A stretch of DNA of 64,000 nucleotides from CAJCIY01 sp964245825 (GCA_964245825.1 CAXTNT010000003.1:186001-250000); one strand, 5' to 3'; positions 33,806 through 42,428 are shown, counted from the first letter of the stretch. Program-made: numbers and translations. The notes: generated by a model from the letters alone, not told the origin.

Positions 33806-34675
33806 TCAGACCAGGTCGGGAACCATCTTGATCGCGGCCCCGGCGTCGATCCGAAGCTGGACGCCGGTCACGTAGCGCGCCTCGTCGGAGGCCAGATACA
33901 GCACAGCGTTGGCGATGTCGACCGGCTGCACGTACGGGATGGGCATGGCCTGCATGACGGGGAACGCCAGTTCCGCATCTTCGCGGGTCGGCGCCGGCAG
34001 GTCGGGACGGAACTGCCTGTACATCGGATCGTTGAGCAGCAGATCGGTCTCCACGTTGGTGGGGTGGATGGCATTGACCCGGATCGACTGCGGCGCAAGC
34101 AGCAGGGCCAGGTCGTGCACGAGCTTGACGATGGCCTGCTTGGCAAACGAGTAGCCCGCACCGCCGCTGGGGATGCCACCGCCGGTGGGCATCGCCGCAG
34201 TGCCGCCGGCCAACATCGCGCCGACCGACCCGGTCACGATCACCGACGCGCCGGCGCCGAGGTGCGGATAGGCCACGCTCAGCGTGTTGAGCGCGCCCAC
34301 GAGGTCGACGTCGACTGCTTCGAAGAAGGCCTGGGCCGGGCGGTCCCCCAGCGCACAGATTCCTGCGTTGGCCACCACGATGTCCAGATGGCCGAGCTGG
34401 GCGACACCCTCGTCGAGCGCAGCCTGCAGCGACGGGCGGTCGCGCACGTCGGTGGCCGAGGTGACGACGCGGGCACCGAGCTTCTCCAGCTCGGCAACGG
34501 TCTGGTCGAGATCTTCCTGCGAGGACATCGGATAGGCGGGGTACTGGTACGCGGCTGGGACGTCGACACCGATGATGTCGGCGCCCTCCTCGGCCAACCG
34601 GATCGCATGCGCCTTGCCCTGCCCCCGCGCCATCCCGGTGATGAACGCGACCTTGCCCTCAACCCGACCGGACAC
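33806..34675 (-). CDS. Mycofactocin-type SDR (tightly bound NAD family)
   Basis: A 289-residue SDR. VEGKVAFITGMARGQGKAHA is the distinctive N terminus of mycofactocin-coupled SDRs, which hold NAD non-exchangeably and pass electrons to the peptide-derived cofactor mycofactocin. The long insertion after strand 2 (about 40-60) is another family trait. Y175/K179 (YSFAK) are catalytic. GTG 34675 is 6 bp after AAGGGAG and gives the normal family start; the ATG 2 codons upstream sits too close to that site. A GAGAAC-N3-GTT site lies 15 bp upstream of the start. Confidence 0.85.
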   Translation of the reverse strand: MSGRVEGKVAFITGMARGQGKAHAIRLAEEGADIIGVDVPAAYQYPAYPMSSQEDLDQTVAELEKLGARVVTSATDVRDRPSLQAALDEGVAQLGHLDIVVANAGICALGDRPAQAFFEAVDVDLVGALNTLSVAYPHLGAGASVIVTGSVGAMLAGGTAAMPTGGGIPSGGAGYSFAKQAIVKLVHDLALLLAPQSIRVNAIHPTNVETDLLLNDPMYRQFRPDLPAPTREDAELAFPVMQAMPIPYVQPVDIANAVLYLASDEARYVTGVQLRIDAGAAIKMVPDLV

Positions 34676-34690
34676 GAGCATCTCCCTTGC

Positions 34691-34705
34691 GAGAACGTGG
34701 TTTCC
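34691..34705. promoter_or_regulatory. GAGAAC-N3-GTT site before the mycofactocin-type SDR
   Basis: GAGAACGTGGTTTCC, the third member of the set with 21637 and 23141, lies in the divergent region between the SDR (start 34675, minus) and the crotonase (start 34820, plus). GAGAACG and GTT are invariant in all three. The overlap with the SDR leader suits a repressor site. Confidence 0.42.
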
Positions 34706-34819
34706 GTACCAGCGCACGAGTATGTCACGGCGTCACCCGACGGCCCGGCCGGCCTGACGGGCGCTGGGTCGACCGCACCGGAGCGCGTACCGTCGCGCCA
34801 TGGACTGCGCCGTGCTCCG

Positions 34820-35602
34820 ATGACCGACGCCGGGCAGGGTGACGGGGCGCAAAGCCCCCTGCGCGTGGAGATGGTCGGCTCGGTCTGTCGGCTGCTGCTG
34901 AACCGGCCCGAGTCCCTGAACGCGGTGGACGGGTCACTGCACCGCGCGCTGGCCGCGGTGTGGGACGAGCTGGACACCGAGGCCGTGCGGGCGGTGGTCC
35001 TGACCGGTGCCGGGCGGGCCTTCTCGGCCGGCGGCGATCTCGCCCACATGACGTTGCTGCAGGACGACCCGGCCGCGCGGCGGCAGGACATGCGGCAGGC
35101 TGCCCGGATCGTCCGTGGCATGACCCGCTTTCCCGCGCCGATCGTCGCCGCGGTCAACGGGCCGGCGGTCGGTCTCGGCGCCTCGCTCGTCGCGCTGGCC
35201 GATCTGGTGCTGATCGCCGAGAACGCCTATGTCGCAGACCCGCACGTCTCGGTGGGCCTGACGGCCGCTGATGGTGGCATCTCGCTGTGGCCCTGGCTGG
35301 TGGGCCTGCACCGGGCCAAGGAGTACCTGCTCACCGGGGACCGCATCAGCGCGCAGACAGCGGTGGAGATCGGCCTGGCCAACCGCGCCGTACCCGCCGC
35401 GCAGCTGGCCGAGCAGGCAATGGCCCTGGCACAGCGGCTGGCGGCGCAGCCCCGCCGAGCTGTCGAGACGACGAAGCAGGGGCTGAACATGCACCTCGCC
35501 GACGCGCTCGACCGCATCCTGGACGCCGGGCTGGCCGCCGAGGAGCAGTGCTTCGACGATCACGACCACCGACGGGCCGTGGCTAGCCTGCGCGACCGCT
35601 GA
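34820..35602 (+). CDS. Enoyl-CoA hydratase/isomerase (crotonase fold)
   Basis: A 260-residue crotonase. AFSAGGDL and NGPAVGLGAS form the two oxyanion-hole segments. In the catalytic region the usual Glu positions read VADPHVSVGLTAADGG, so an aspartate may replace the second glutamate, and hydratase, isomerase or hydrolase activity cannot be told apart. ATG 34820 lacks a strong SD site. It is followed 1 bp after its stop by a luciferase-like oxidoreductase and is divergent from the mycofactocin-type SDR. Confidence 0.83.
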   Translation: MTDAGQGDGAQSPLRVEMVGSVCRLLLNRPESLNAVDGSLHRALAAVWDELDTEAVRAVVLTGAGRAFSAGGDLAHMTLLQDDPAARRQDMRQAARIVRGMTRFPAPIVAAVNGPAVGLGASLVALADLVLIAENAYVADPHVSVGLTAADGGISLWPWLVGLHRAKEYLLTGDRISAQTAVEIGLANRAVPAAQLAEQAMALAQRLAAQPRRAVETTKQGLNMHLADALDRILDAGLAAEEQCFDDHDHRRAVASLRDR

Positions 35603-35603
35603 C

Positions 35604-36446
35604 GTGGAGGTCTGGCTGTTCAGCCCTCAGCTCGGCGCGAGTCCGGAGCAGATGGTGGAGCGAGCGCAAGCGGCAGAGGCGGGCGGCTTCGTCGGTCTCG
35701 CGGTGATGGACCACCTGGTCGCCCCGCTGGCCGACGGGTTCGACACCTGGGAAGCCATGACGCTGACCACCTGGTTGGCGGCGCAGACCGGGCGGCTGCG
35801 GCTCGGCTCCCTGGTGCTGTGCGACGCCTTCCGCGAACCAGCGGTGCTCGCACAGCAGGCGGTGACCCTCGACCACCTGTCGGGGGGACGCTTCGAGCTG
35901 GGGCTGGGGGCCGGTTCGTGGCCGACCGAGCTGGCGGGCTTCCGGATCGGGCCCGGGACCGTCGGGGCACGGGTGGACCGCTTCGAGCAGTCCCTGGCGA
36001 CACTGCGATCCACCCTGACCGGTATCCCGACCGCACTGCACGGGCTGGTCCAGCAACCGCGGCCGACCCAGCACATCCCGGTGGTGATCGGTGCGACGGG
36101 ACCACGGATGCTGGCACTCACCGCGGAGTACGCCGACTGGTGGAACCTGCCGGCCCCGGACCTGCACCGGATGGACGAGCTTCGCCACCGGGTCGGTGCC
36201 GCTCGCCAGTCCGTGCAGCTCGCGGTGGCTCCCGTGGCGAGCGCGCGCACTGGCGCGCAGGTCGAGGAGCGCGTTCGAACTCGGATGCCCGGCCTGGGCG
36301 AGGGTCTCGTGGTAGGCACGCCCGACACCATCGGCGGCCGGTTGGCTCAGCTCCAGGAGCGCGGGGTGGAGCGCGTGTACGTCTGGCTGGTCGCCGACGG
36401 CTCGGCCGAGGCGATCACCTCACTCGCCGGCGACGTCCTGCCCTGA
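35604..36446 (+). CDS. LLM-class (F420-type) flavin/deazaflavin oxidoreductase
   Basis: A 280-residue luciferase-like TIM-barrel protein. MDHLVAPLADGFDTWEAMTL, LGSLVLCDAFREPAVLAQQA and the LSGGRFELGLGAG motif are typical of the F420-dependent branch. It would reduce or oxidise a pathway intermediate with F420 or FMN; the cofactor is inferred from family resemblance. GTG 35604 follows the crotonase stop by one base. The last 27 bases overlap the 3' end of the convergent DoxX gene. Confidence 0.8.
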   Translation: MEVWLFSPQLGASPEQMVERAQAAEAGGFVGLAVMDHLVAPLADGFDTWEAMTLTTWLAAQTGRLRLGSLVLCDAFREPAVLAQQAVTLDHLSGGRFELGLGAGSWPTELAGFRIGPGTVGARVDRFEQSLATLRSTLTGIPTALHGLVQQPRPTQHIPVVIGATGPRMLALTAEYADWWNLPAPDLHRMDELRHRVGAARQSVQLAVAPVASARTGAQVEERVRTRMPGLGEGLVVGTPDTIGGRLAQLQERGVERVYVWLVADGSAEAITSLAGDVLP

Positions 36447-36998
36447 GGTGTCGGCCGTGCTGTCGGACGGGGCGACCGCCGCATCGGCGGTCGGCGGGGT
36501 GGGTCGGTAGAAGCCGGCCAGCAGAGCCGCCGCCGAGGCGACCCCGAGCCCGACGGCCACGGCCGCCGGACCCAAGCCCGTCCGGCGCGAGCCGAGGACG
36601 CGATCCACCGACAGCGGGCCGCTGCCCAGCGCCGCCGAGGCCGTCGCGGCCGCGGCCACGACACCCACGTACTCCCAACCGCCCTTGAAAATGAAGAACC
36701 CCTTGCCCCGGTGGTCGGTCGCCGCGGCCGTGGCCATGAGACCGACCACCGCCGCGGCCGGCAGCGGGCTCGCCGCACCGAGCGTCAGACCCGCGCCCGC
36801 CCCGAGCTCGGTCATCGCCGCCATCCGGGCGTGCACCCGGCCGGGACGCAGCCCCAGGCTCTCGAACCATCCGGCGGTGCCCGCCAGACCGCCGCCACCC
36901 CAGACCTTGTTGGCACCGTGGACGGCGAGCATCGGACCGACCGTGAAGCGCAGGAGCAGGCTGGCGACATCGCTGCCGCTCACCGGTCGCCGCGTCAC
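36420..36998 (-). CDS. DoxX-family membrane protein
   Basis: A 192-residue integral membrane protein with about four hydrophobic helices (LLLRFTVGPMLAVHG, the AGAGLTLGA segment, YVGVVAAAATASAALG and AVAVGLGVASAAALLAGFY) and a hydrophilic acidic tail. The DoxX family spans quinol-linked electron transfer and stress roles; the job here is unknown. GTG 36998 overlaps the TGA of the decayed crotonase (GTGA), and a second GTG at 36983 is possible. Its 3' end overlaps the convergent luciferase-like gene by 27 bp. Confidence 0.72.
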   Translation of the reverse strand: MTRRPVSGSDVASLLLRFTVGPMLAVHGANKVWGGGGLAGTAGWFESLGLRPGRVHARMAAMTELGAGAGLTLGAASPLPAAAVVGLMATAAATDHRGKGFFIFKGGWEYVGVVAAAATASAALGSGPLSVDRVLGSRRTGLGPAAVAVGLGVASAAALLAGFYRPTPPTADAAVAPSDSTADTSGQDVAGE

Positions 36999-37356
36999 CG
37001 TCCCGTCCACACGGGAGGCCGCTTCTCGGCGAAGGCCTGCGCAGCGTCGCCCGCAGCGGCGAACGCCGGCCCCATGATCGCGTTCTGCCTGTCCGATGCC
37101 TCGTCCATGGACCACTCCTCCACTCGGTGATGATCTGGCTGGTGCGCCCACCGCGAGCGCACCGTTGGCGGCGGTGCGCGCGGGCCAGCGACAGCGCCCC
37201 GTCGAGCGCGCCCCTGCTCTCGGTGACCGCGTCGACCAGACCGTACCCGCGAGCGTCCTCGGCGGACATCGGGTCGCCGCCCAGCGCGAGCTCGATCCCA
37301 CCCGCGAGCGACCAGCCCTCCCCGGCTGCGATGCGGTGTGCGCAGCGCGAAATCAT
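36995..37356 (-). pseudogene. Decayed enoyl-CoA hydratase (crotonase)
   Basis: Crotonase fragments persist in three frames. AGEGWSLAGGIELALGGD joins directly to PMSAEDARGYGLVDAV, where an intact enzyme has ~90 residues between them. The reading then passes through AANGALAV (frame 2), SQIITEW (back to the first frame) and EWSMDEASDRQNAIMGPA...AFAEKRPPVWTGR ending in TGA at 36997 (frame 3). The N-terminal ~100 residues are missing. So there is one large deletion and at least three frameshifts. Its old stop still overlaps the DoxX start, preserving a former operon junction. Confidence 0.85.
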
Positions 37357-37534
37357 CGTCGCGCTGGCCTGCGCAAGGGGCGCGTCGTGCGCCGTTGGCA
37401 GTCGCCGGCGTGCGGTGTGACGGTGCCTAGCGCTTTTCGAAGACGTTGTTTCGCGGCCGTGTACGGTCCGATCTGGGCTCGGTCAGGCGGGCCGGCAGGT
37501 CGGCAGGGCTCGCGACAGGGAGAGTGGTGCAGAG

Positions 37535-38746
37535 GTGGAGGATCCGAGCCCTGCAGCGTGGTTGCCCGCCCACATCGCGGACGCGGACACCGGCGACCGC
37601 GCGGATCCGCAGCCCGGCTGGGAGCATGCGCTAGCCCGGTTCGCGCAGGCTTCCCAGCTGCTCGGGGCAGATCCGGGGTTCGCCAACACCGCCGACCTCG
37701 TCGCGGGATACCGGCACCTCATGGTGCTGCTGGCTGTCGGCCTCGACGAGGCGCTCTACACGCCGGCCCGGCCCGCACTGCGGGTGGCTCGGACCAGCAC
37801 CGACGACGTGCTGAGCTGGGGCATGGAGTGCCCGGACGGCCTCTACACCCACGCGACGATGCGGGGCGGCGAGACCTACCGGTTGTGGGGCAACCGGGGC
37901 ACGGCGAGGTACGTCGGTCTGCAGACCATGGACGGCATCGTCTCCACCGCGAACACCCTGGTCGACGAGCTGGAGGTCGACGCCGACGGCAACTTCGAGC
38001 TGGTGCTGTCGCCCGAACACCACGACGGAAACTGGCTGGCACTGGCCGGAGACCGGCCGAAGCTGGTGGTCCGACACTTCTTCTACGACTGGGACACCGA
38101 GGTCGCCTCCACCCTGCACATCGAACGCCTCGGGTCGCCGTCCGCCGACGCTGAGGCACCGGTCATGGCGGCTCCGTCGATCACCGGCCAGCTCCAGGCA
38201 ATCGGAGACTTCGTCTACCAGAACCTCAAGTTCTTCCTCGACTTCGGCGCCGCCGCACAGCCCAATGCCTTCCTGCCGCCGTTCGACGGGACCGCCATGG
38301 GCGCGGCAGCCGAGAGCCGGCCGGTGATCGGGCGCTACCAGCTCGGCCCGGACGAGGCGCTCATCCTCGAGGTCGAACCGCCGGAGGGGGTCTACTGGAG
38401 CTTCTCGGTCGGAAACCCGTGGTGGGAGACGATCCACTACGGCCGGCACCAGTCAAGCCTCAACGCCCACCAGGCGGTGATCGACGGCGACGGTCTCGTT
38501 CGGGCGGTGATCTCGGCGCGAGACCCCGGGGTGGCGAACTGGCTCGACAACGCGGGGCACAGCAACGGCCCGATCATCCTGCGCTGCGTCCGGACGGCCT
38601 CGGCGCCCACCCCGTCGGTCCGTGTCGTTCCCTTCGACGAGATCGACGCGCAACTCCCGGCCGACACGCGCCGCGTGTCCGCCGCGCAGCGGTCGGCGAC
38701 GGTGGCCAACCGCCTGCGGGCCGTCCAGCAACGATTCGCCTCGTGA
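37535..38746 (+). CDS. DUF1214-type protein of unknown function
   Basis: A 403-residue protein with no signal peptide. The central part has GETYRLWGNRGTARYVGLQT and the C-terminal part WSFSVGNPWWETIHYGRHQSSLNA and ARDPGVANWLDNAG. These resemble DUF1214 (and partly DUF1254) proteins often found beside lipid-catabolism genes, whose function is unknown. GTG 37535 is chosen from the open frame and a purine-rich AGAG just upstream. It precedes an SDR and a luciferase-like enzyme on the same strand, probably as an operon. Confidence 0.65.
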   Translation: MEDPSPAAWLPAHIADADTGDRADPQPGWEHALARFAQASQLLGADPGFANTADLVAGYRHLMVLLAVGLDEALYTPARPALRVARTSTDDVLSWGMECPDGLYTHATMRGGETYRLWGNRGTARYVGLQTMDGIVSTANTLVDELEVDADGNFELVLSPEHHDGNWLALAGDRPKLVVRHFFYDWDTEVASTLHIERLGSPSADAEAPVMAAPSITGQLQAIGDFVYQNLKFFLDFGAAAQPNAFLPPFDGTAMGAAAESRPVIGRYQLGPDEALILEVEPPEGVYWSFSVGNPWWETIHYGRHQSSLNAHQAVIDGDGLVRAVISARDPGVANWLDNAGHSNGPIILRCVRTASAPTPSVRVVPFDEIDAQLPADTRRVSAAQRSATVANRLRAVQQRFAS

Positions 38747-38808
38747 CGATCGCCCACCGGCCACCGCCGGTGTCGCGCGCCGCACCTCCTGGAAGGCACT
38801 GAGCGACC

Positions 38809-39612
38809 ATGGATCTCGGACTGTCCGGCGCCTACGCCGTCGTGACCGGCGGCAGCAAGGGCATGGGTCGCGCCATCGCCGAGGCACTAGCCGCCGACGG
38901 ATCCTCGGTCGCGGTGCTGGCCCGAGGCCAGGCGGCGCTCGACGAGACCGCAGCCGCCCTGCGCGACATCGGCGCGCCCGACGCGGTCGGCATCAGCGTC
39001 GACATGGCGAGCACCGAATCGGTCGAGGCGGCCTTCGCCACGGTTTCGGACAGGTGGGGCACCCTCAACGTCCTCGTCAGCACCACGGGGGGCGGTGACG
39101 GCTTCCTGCAGGACATGTCCGATGCGGATTGGGAGCGTGAGTTCTCGCTCAGCACCATGGCCGGGGTGCGCGCGGTGCGAGCCGCACTCCCGATGTTGAA
39201 GGCCGCAGAGTGGGCGCGCATCGTCACGCTCTCCGCGCACTCCGTCCAACGGCAGAATCCGCGCATCATCGCCTACACGGCGGCGAAGGCTGCGCTGTGC
39301 AGCGTGACGAAGAATCTCGCCAGGAGCCTCGCGTCAGACGGCATCCTGGTGAACTGCGTGTGCCCCGGTACGATCGTCACGGCCAGCTTCACCGAGCACC
39401 TGCACGACATCCTCGCCGCCGAGGGACTCGACGCCTCCAACCCTTACGACGTGATGGCATGGATCGAGAAGCACTTCCACCAGCCGGCCGACCTCGGTCG
39501 CGCCGGCCTGGCCGACGAGGTCGCCTCGATCACGACGTACCTCGCTTCGCGCCGGAACGGCTACGTCACCGGTGCGACGGTCAATGTCGACGGAGGCTCG
39601 GACTTTGTCTGA
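38809..39612 (+). CDS. SDR family oxidoreductase
   Basis: A 267-residue SDR. TGGSKGMG (13-20), S142 (LSAHS), Y156/K160 (YTAAK) and the C-terminal VTGATVNVDGG are all present. NNAG is replaced by STTGG near residue 93. An insertion around residues 195-220 (HLHDILAAEGLDASNPYD) may shape a bulky-substrate pocket. ATG 38809 has GGAAGG upstream. It is followed 42 bp later by the luciferase-like gene. Confidence 0.85.
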   Translation: MDLGLSGAYAVVTGGSKGMGRAIAEALAADGSSVAVLARGQAALDETAAALRDIGAPDAVGISVDMASTESVEAAFATVSDRWGTLNVLVSTTGGGDGFLQDMSDADWEREFSLSTMAGVRAVRAALPMLKAAEWARIVTLSAHSVQRQNPRIIAYTAAKAALCSVTKNLARSLASDGILVNCVCPGTIVTASFTEHLHDILAAEGLDASNPYDVMAWIEKHFHQPADLGRAGLADEVASITTYLASRRNGYVTGATVNVDGGSDFV

Positions 39613-39654
39613 TCGGCGCAGTCCCGACGGGCAGCTGCAGACCGCGGCGACCCG

Positions 39655-40500
39655 ATGAAGTTCGGTCTCACGCTGGGGCGGGTCAACCCTTCGATCTGGC
39701 CCGCGCTCACCGTGGAGGCGGAGCGGCTCGGGTACGAGTCGGTCTGGATGCCCGAGCATCTCGTGCTGCCCGTGCACATGGCCGGCAGCCCGCACGACGG
39801 CGCCGACCATCCGCCCATTCCGAGCAGCACCCCCGTCTTCGACGTCATGGCGTACGCGGGCTTCCTGGCCGGGCAGACCACCGTCATCCGCTTCGGGACG
39901 CAGGTCTACAACATCGGCCTGCGCCACCCGTTCGTGAGCGCTCGCGGGGCCGCGACCGTGGACATCCTCTCCGGCGGGCGATTCGAGTTCGGCGTCGGCG
40001 CGAGCTGGCTGCGGGAGGAGTGGGACGCGGCGGGGCTCGACTTCTCGACGCGTGGCCGTCGCGTGGACGAGGCACTGGCGGTGTCCCGCCGGCTGTGGAC
40101 GGAGCCGTCGGTGGAGGCACACGGCGAGTTCTTCGATTTCGAACCGGTCAGCTTCGAGCCCAAGCCGGTGCAGCCGGGCGGGCCGCCGCTGCACATCGGC
40201 GGCGACTCCGGCGCCGCGCTCCGACGGGTGGCCCGCTTGGGGGACGGCTGGCTGCCCATGAACCACAGCCTTGCCGAGATGCCGGCGTCGCTGCGCCGGC
40301 TGCACTCCCTGTGGGCGGAGCACGAACGCCCGGGTCGACCGGTGATCACGTTCGGAGCAGAGATCGACCGCGTGGACCAGGTACGGCACGCCGCGGACGT
40401 CGGCGTGGACCGCTTGATCGTCGCGCCGTGGCGTCGGACGAGTGACGCGATGGCGTCCATCGCCACGTTCGCCGAGCAGATTATGGGGCGGGACGAGTAA
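39655..40500 (+). CDS. LLM-class F420-dependent oxidoreductase
   Basis: A 281-residue luciferase-like protein of the F420-type branch (TIGR03619-like). FGLTLGRVNPSIWP, SVWMPEHLVLP, LSGGRFEFGVGASWLREEWDAAG and the GGPPLHIGGDSGAALRR motif are diagnostic. It probably performs hydride transfer with F420. It is the last gene of the DUF1214-SDR-LLM set and converges with the alpha/beta hydrolase ending at 40524. It differs substantially from the LLM protein at 35604. Confidence 0.82.
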   Translation: MKFGLTLGRVNPSIWPALTVEAERLGYESVWMPEHLVLPVHMAGSPHDGADHPPIPSSTPVFDVMAYAGFLAGQTTVIRFGTQVYNIGLRHPFVSARGAATVDILSGGRFEFGVGASWLREEWDAAGLDFSTRGRRVDEALAVSRRLWTEPSVEAHGEFFDFEPVSFEPKPVQPGGPPLHIGGDSGAALRRVARLGDGWLPMNHSLAEMPASLRRLHSLWAEHERPGRPVITFGAEIDRVDQVRHAADVGVDRLIVAPWRRTSDAMASIATFAEQIMGRDE

Positions 40501-40523
40501 CAGCTCCGGACAACGCCCTCGGC

Positions 40524-41402
40524 TCACCCCGACGATCGGCTCAGGCACTCCCTGACGAAGTAGGCGATGACGTGGATGGCGTCCCGCGCCTCCGGCGTAG
40601 GCAGGGTGGTGAAGCCGTGTATCCCGCCGGCAACCTCCTGCAGCGTGACCTCCACCCCTGCTTCCCGGAGTGCTGTGGTGACACCTCGGGCCTCGTCCAG
40701 CAGGGCGTCGGCACTGCCGACGGTGACCAGCGTGGGCGGGAAGGCGGCGAAGGAGCCGAAGATCGGGGAGATGCCCGGAGACCGCGGATCTCGACCGGCG
40801 GCGTACAGGCCGGAAGCCCAGTCGCCCGCATTCTTGGTCATCATGTCGCGACCGGCGGTGCGGGCGTAGCTCTCCGAGCTCTGGGTCAGGTCAGCCCACG
40901 GGAAGAGCGGGGCGAGGCCGACGGGCATGGGCAGTGCATCGTCCCGGATCCGCTGCACGAGGGCGAGCGCGAGGCCGCCGCCAGCTGAGTCGCCGACGAT
41001 GACGACCGGTCCAGGCAGGAGCGCCCGATACACCGCCAGCGCGTCGTCGAGGGCGGCGGGATACGGGTGCTCCGGGGCTAGTCGGTAGTCGACGCTGATC
41101 ATGTCGGGTCCACCGTGCGCGACGATCCGGGAATAGCGCCGACCCATCTTCGACGTCCCGCAGTAGTAGGCCCCGCCGTGCAGGTGCAGGACCAGTCCGG
41201 GGCGTGCGCCGCCGGAGGTGTAACGACGAACCGGCACGCCGGCAATCGTCTCCTCGGTCACCGCGACGCCGCGCGCGAGCCGAAACGATCGCTCCATGAT
41301 GGCTACGGCCTGGCGTGACTTCGTGATGTCGGGCTCCTGGCTGTCGGCCCGCAGAGTCAGCGTCACGACGAGCCTCTGCAGCACCCGCATCCGGAGGCTC
41401 AC
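40524..41402 (-). CDS. Alpha/beta hydrolase (hormone-sensitive-lipase group)
   Basis: A 292-residue esterase/lipase. HGGA (75-78) builds the oxyanion hole, GDSAGGG carries the nucleophile S139, DYRLAPEHPYPAAL is diagnostic of the HSL/arylacetamide-deacetylase group, and GGIHGF near the C terminus carries the catalytic histidine. It probably cleaves a carboxylic ester or lactone, possibly one produced by Baeyer-Villiger oxidation. It follows a second HSL-type hydrolase by 48 bp. Confidence 0.85.
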   Translation of the reverse strand: MSLRMRVLQRLVVTLTLRADSQEPDITKSRQAVAIMERSFRLARGVAVTEETIAGVPVRRYTSGGARPGLVLHLHGGAYYCGTSKMGRRYSRIVAHGGPDMISVDYRLAPEHPYPAALDDALAVYRALLPGPVVIVGDSAGGGLALALVQRIRDDALPMPVGLAPLFPWADLTQSSESYARTAGRDMMTKNAGDWASGLYAAGRDPRSPGISPIFGSFAAFPPTLVTVGSADALLDEARGVTTALREAGVEVTLQEVAGGIHGFTTLPTPEARDAIHVIAYFVRECLSRSSG

Positions 41403-41450
41403 GGCGGGCTCAGTGACGAGTTGGCCCAGAGCAGGGGGCAGCCGGCAAGC

Positions 41451-42428
41451 TCAACCGAGGGACGTGACACCCGCGGCCTTGGCGAGAACCGCGTCGAGCT
41501 CGGCGGCCTGCCTGCGGCTGACCTCGGCGTGAGCGGCGACCTGCGAGCCGTGGAACGTGCCGGGGAAACAGTGCAGCTCGACGGTGACTCCGCAGTGCAG
41601 CAGGGAGCTTGCGTACGCGATTCCCTCGTCGCGAAGCGGGTCGAACTGGCTCACCGCCAGGTACGTCGTGGGCAGCCCCTGCAGGTCCTCCCGTCGGCCC
41701 GGCACCGCGAAGGGGGACGTATGCGGGCCGTAGTCGCCACCCAGATACCAGTCCCAACTGCGTCGGGCCTCACTTCGGGAGAACATCGGGGTGTCCGTGA
41801 ACTCCTGCATGCTCTCCGTCTGCAGGCGATCGTCCAGTTCTGGAATGCCGAGCGCCAGGAACGAGATGCGCGGGCCGCCCAGATCGCGGACCATCAGCGA
41901 GAGCCCAGCGGCGATGCCGCCACCCGCGCTCATGCCCGCCACGATGATTCGATCTGCGTCGATGCCCAGCGTCGAGGCGTTCTCGGCCACCCAGGTGAGG
42001 GCGGCATGGCAGTCCTCGATCCCCGCGGGGGCCGGGTGCTCGGGGGCAAGGCGATATTCGACGTCGACGCAGACCAGCGGAAGTCGCTGCGCCGCACCGG
42101 CGGCCGACGATGGCCCCACATAGATGCTGCCCTGGAAGAAGCCGCCGCCATGGATCCAGACCACGCACGGCGCAGCCGGGGGGAGGCTGTCCTGGCGATA
42201 GATGCGAACCGGCACAACCGGGGCCCCGGCGGGCCCTGGCACGGTGCGGTCTTCGACGATCAGCCCGGTGTGGTCCTGAACGTCGTAGCCGACCTTGACC
42301 ATCATGGACGCCGCGAACGCCCGCAGCTCGCCGGCCGCTTCGGGACGGTGATCAAGGGGTTCCGGGTTGCGCGGGATGAGGTCGGCGAACGGCGCGAGCT
42401 CGGGGTCGTAGGCGTAGGGACCTGGTAT
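41451..42428 (-). CDS. Alpha/beta hydrolase (HSL group), probable ATA start
   Basis: An HSL-type esterase with HGGG (residues 93-96), DVEYRLAPEHPAPAGI, nucleophile GMSAGGG (S167) and a C-terminal GTFHGS. Homology-like sequence extends 41 codons upstream of the first ATG (42305): YAYDPELAPFADLIP and following residues match usual family N termini. No ATG, GTG or TTG lies there, but an ATA codon at 42428 is 8 bp after a perfect GAAGGAG (42443-42437). I therefore infer an ATA start giving 325 residues. A mutated ATG with residual expression, or initiation at 42305, are alternatives. Confidence 0.75.
   Translation of the reverse strand: MPGPYAYDPELAPFADLIPRNPEPLDHRPEAAGELRAFAASMMVKVGYDVQDHTGLIVEDRTVPGPAGAPVVPVRIYRQDSLPPAAPCVVWIHGGGFFQGSIYVGPSSAAGAAQRLPLVCVDVEYRLAPEHPAPAGIEDCHAALTWVAENASTLGIDADRIIVAGMSAGGGIAAGLSLMVRDLGGPRISFLALGIPELDDRLQTESMQEFTDTPMFSRSEARRSWDWYLGGDYGPHTSPFAVPGRREDLQGLPTTYLAVSQFDPLRDEGIAYASSLLHCGVTVELHCFPGTFHGSQVAAHAEVSRRQAAELDAVLAKAAGVTSLG

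Noticed and set aside
21637..34705. KstR (cholesterol regulator) binding sites
   Set aside because: The mycobacterial KstR motif has two bases between AAC and GTT; all three sites here have three, so the regulator is probably different.
38755..38772. CACCGG-N6-CCGGTG hairpin before the SDR gene
   Set aside because: A 6-bp GC stem in a 62-bp operon gap is expected often by chance at this GC content.
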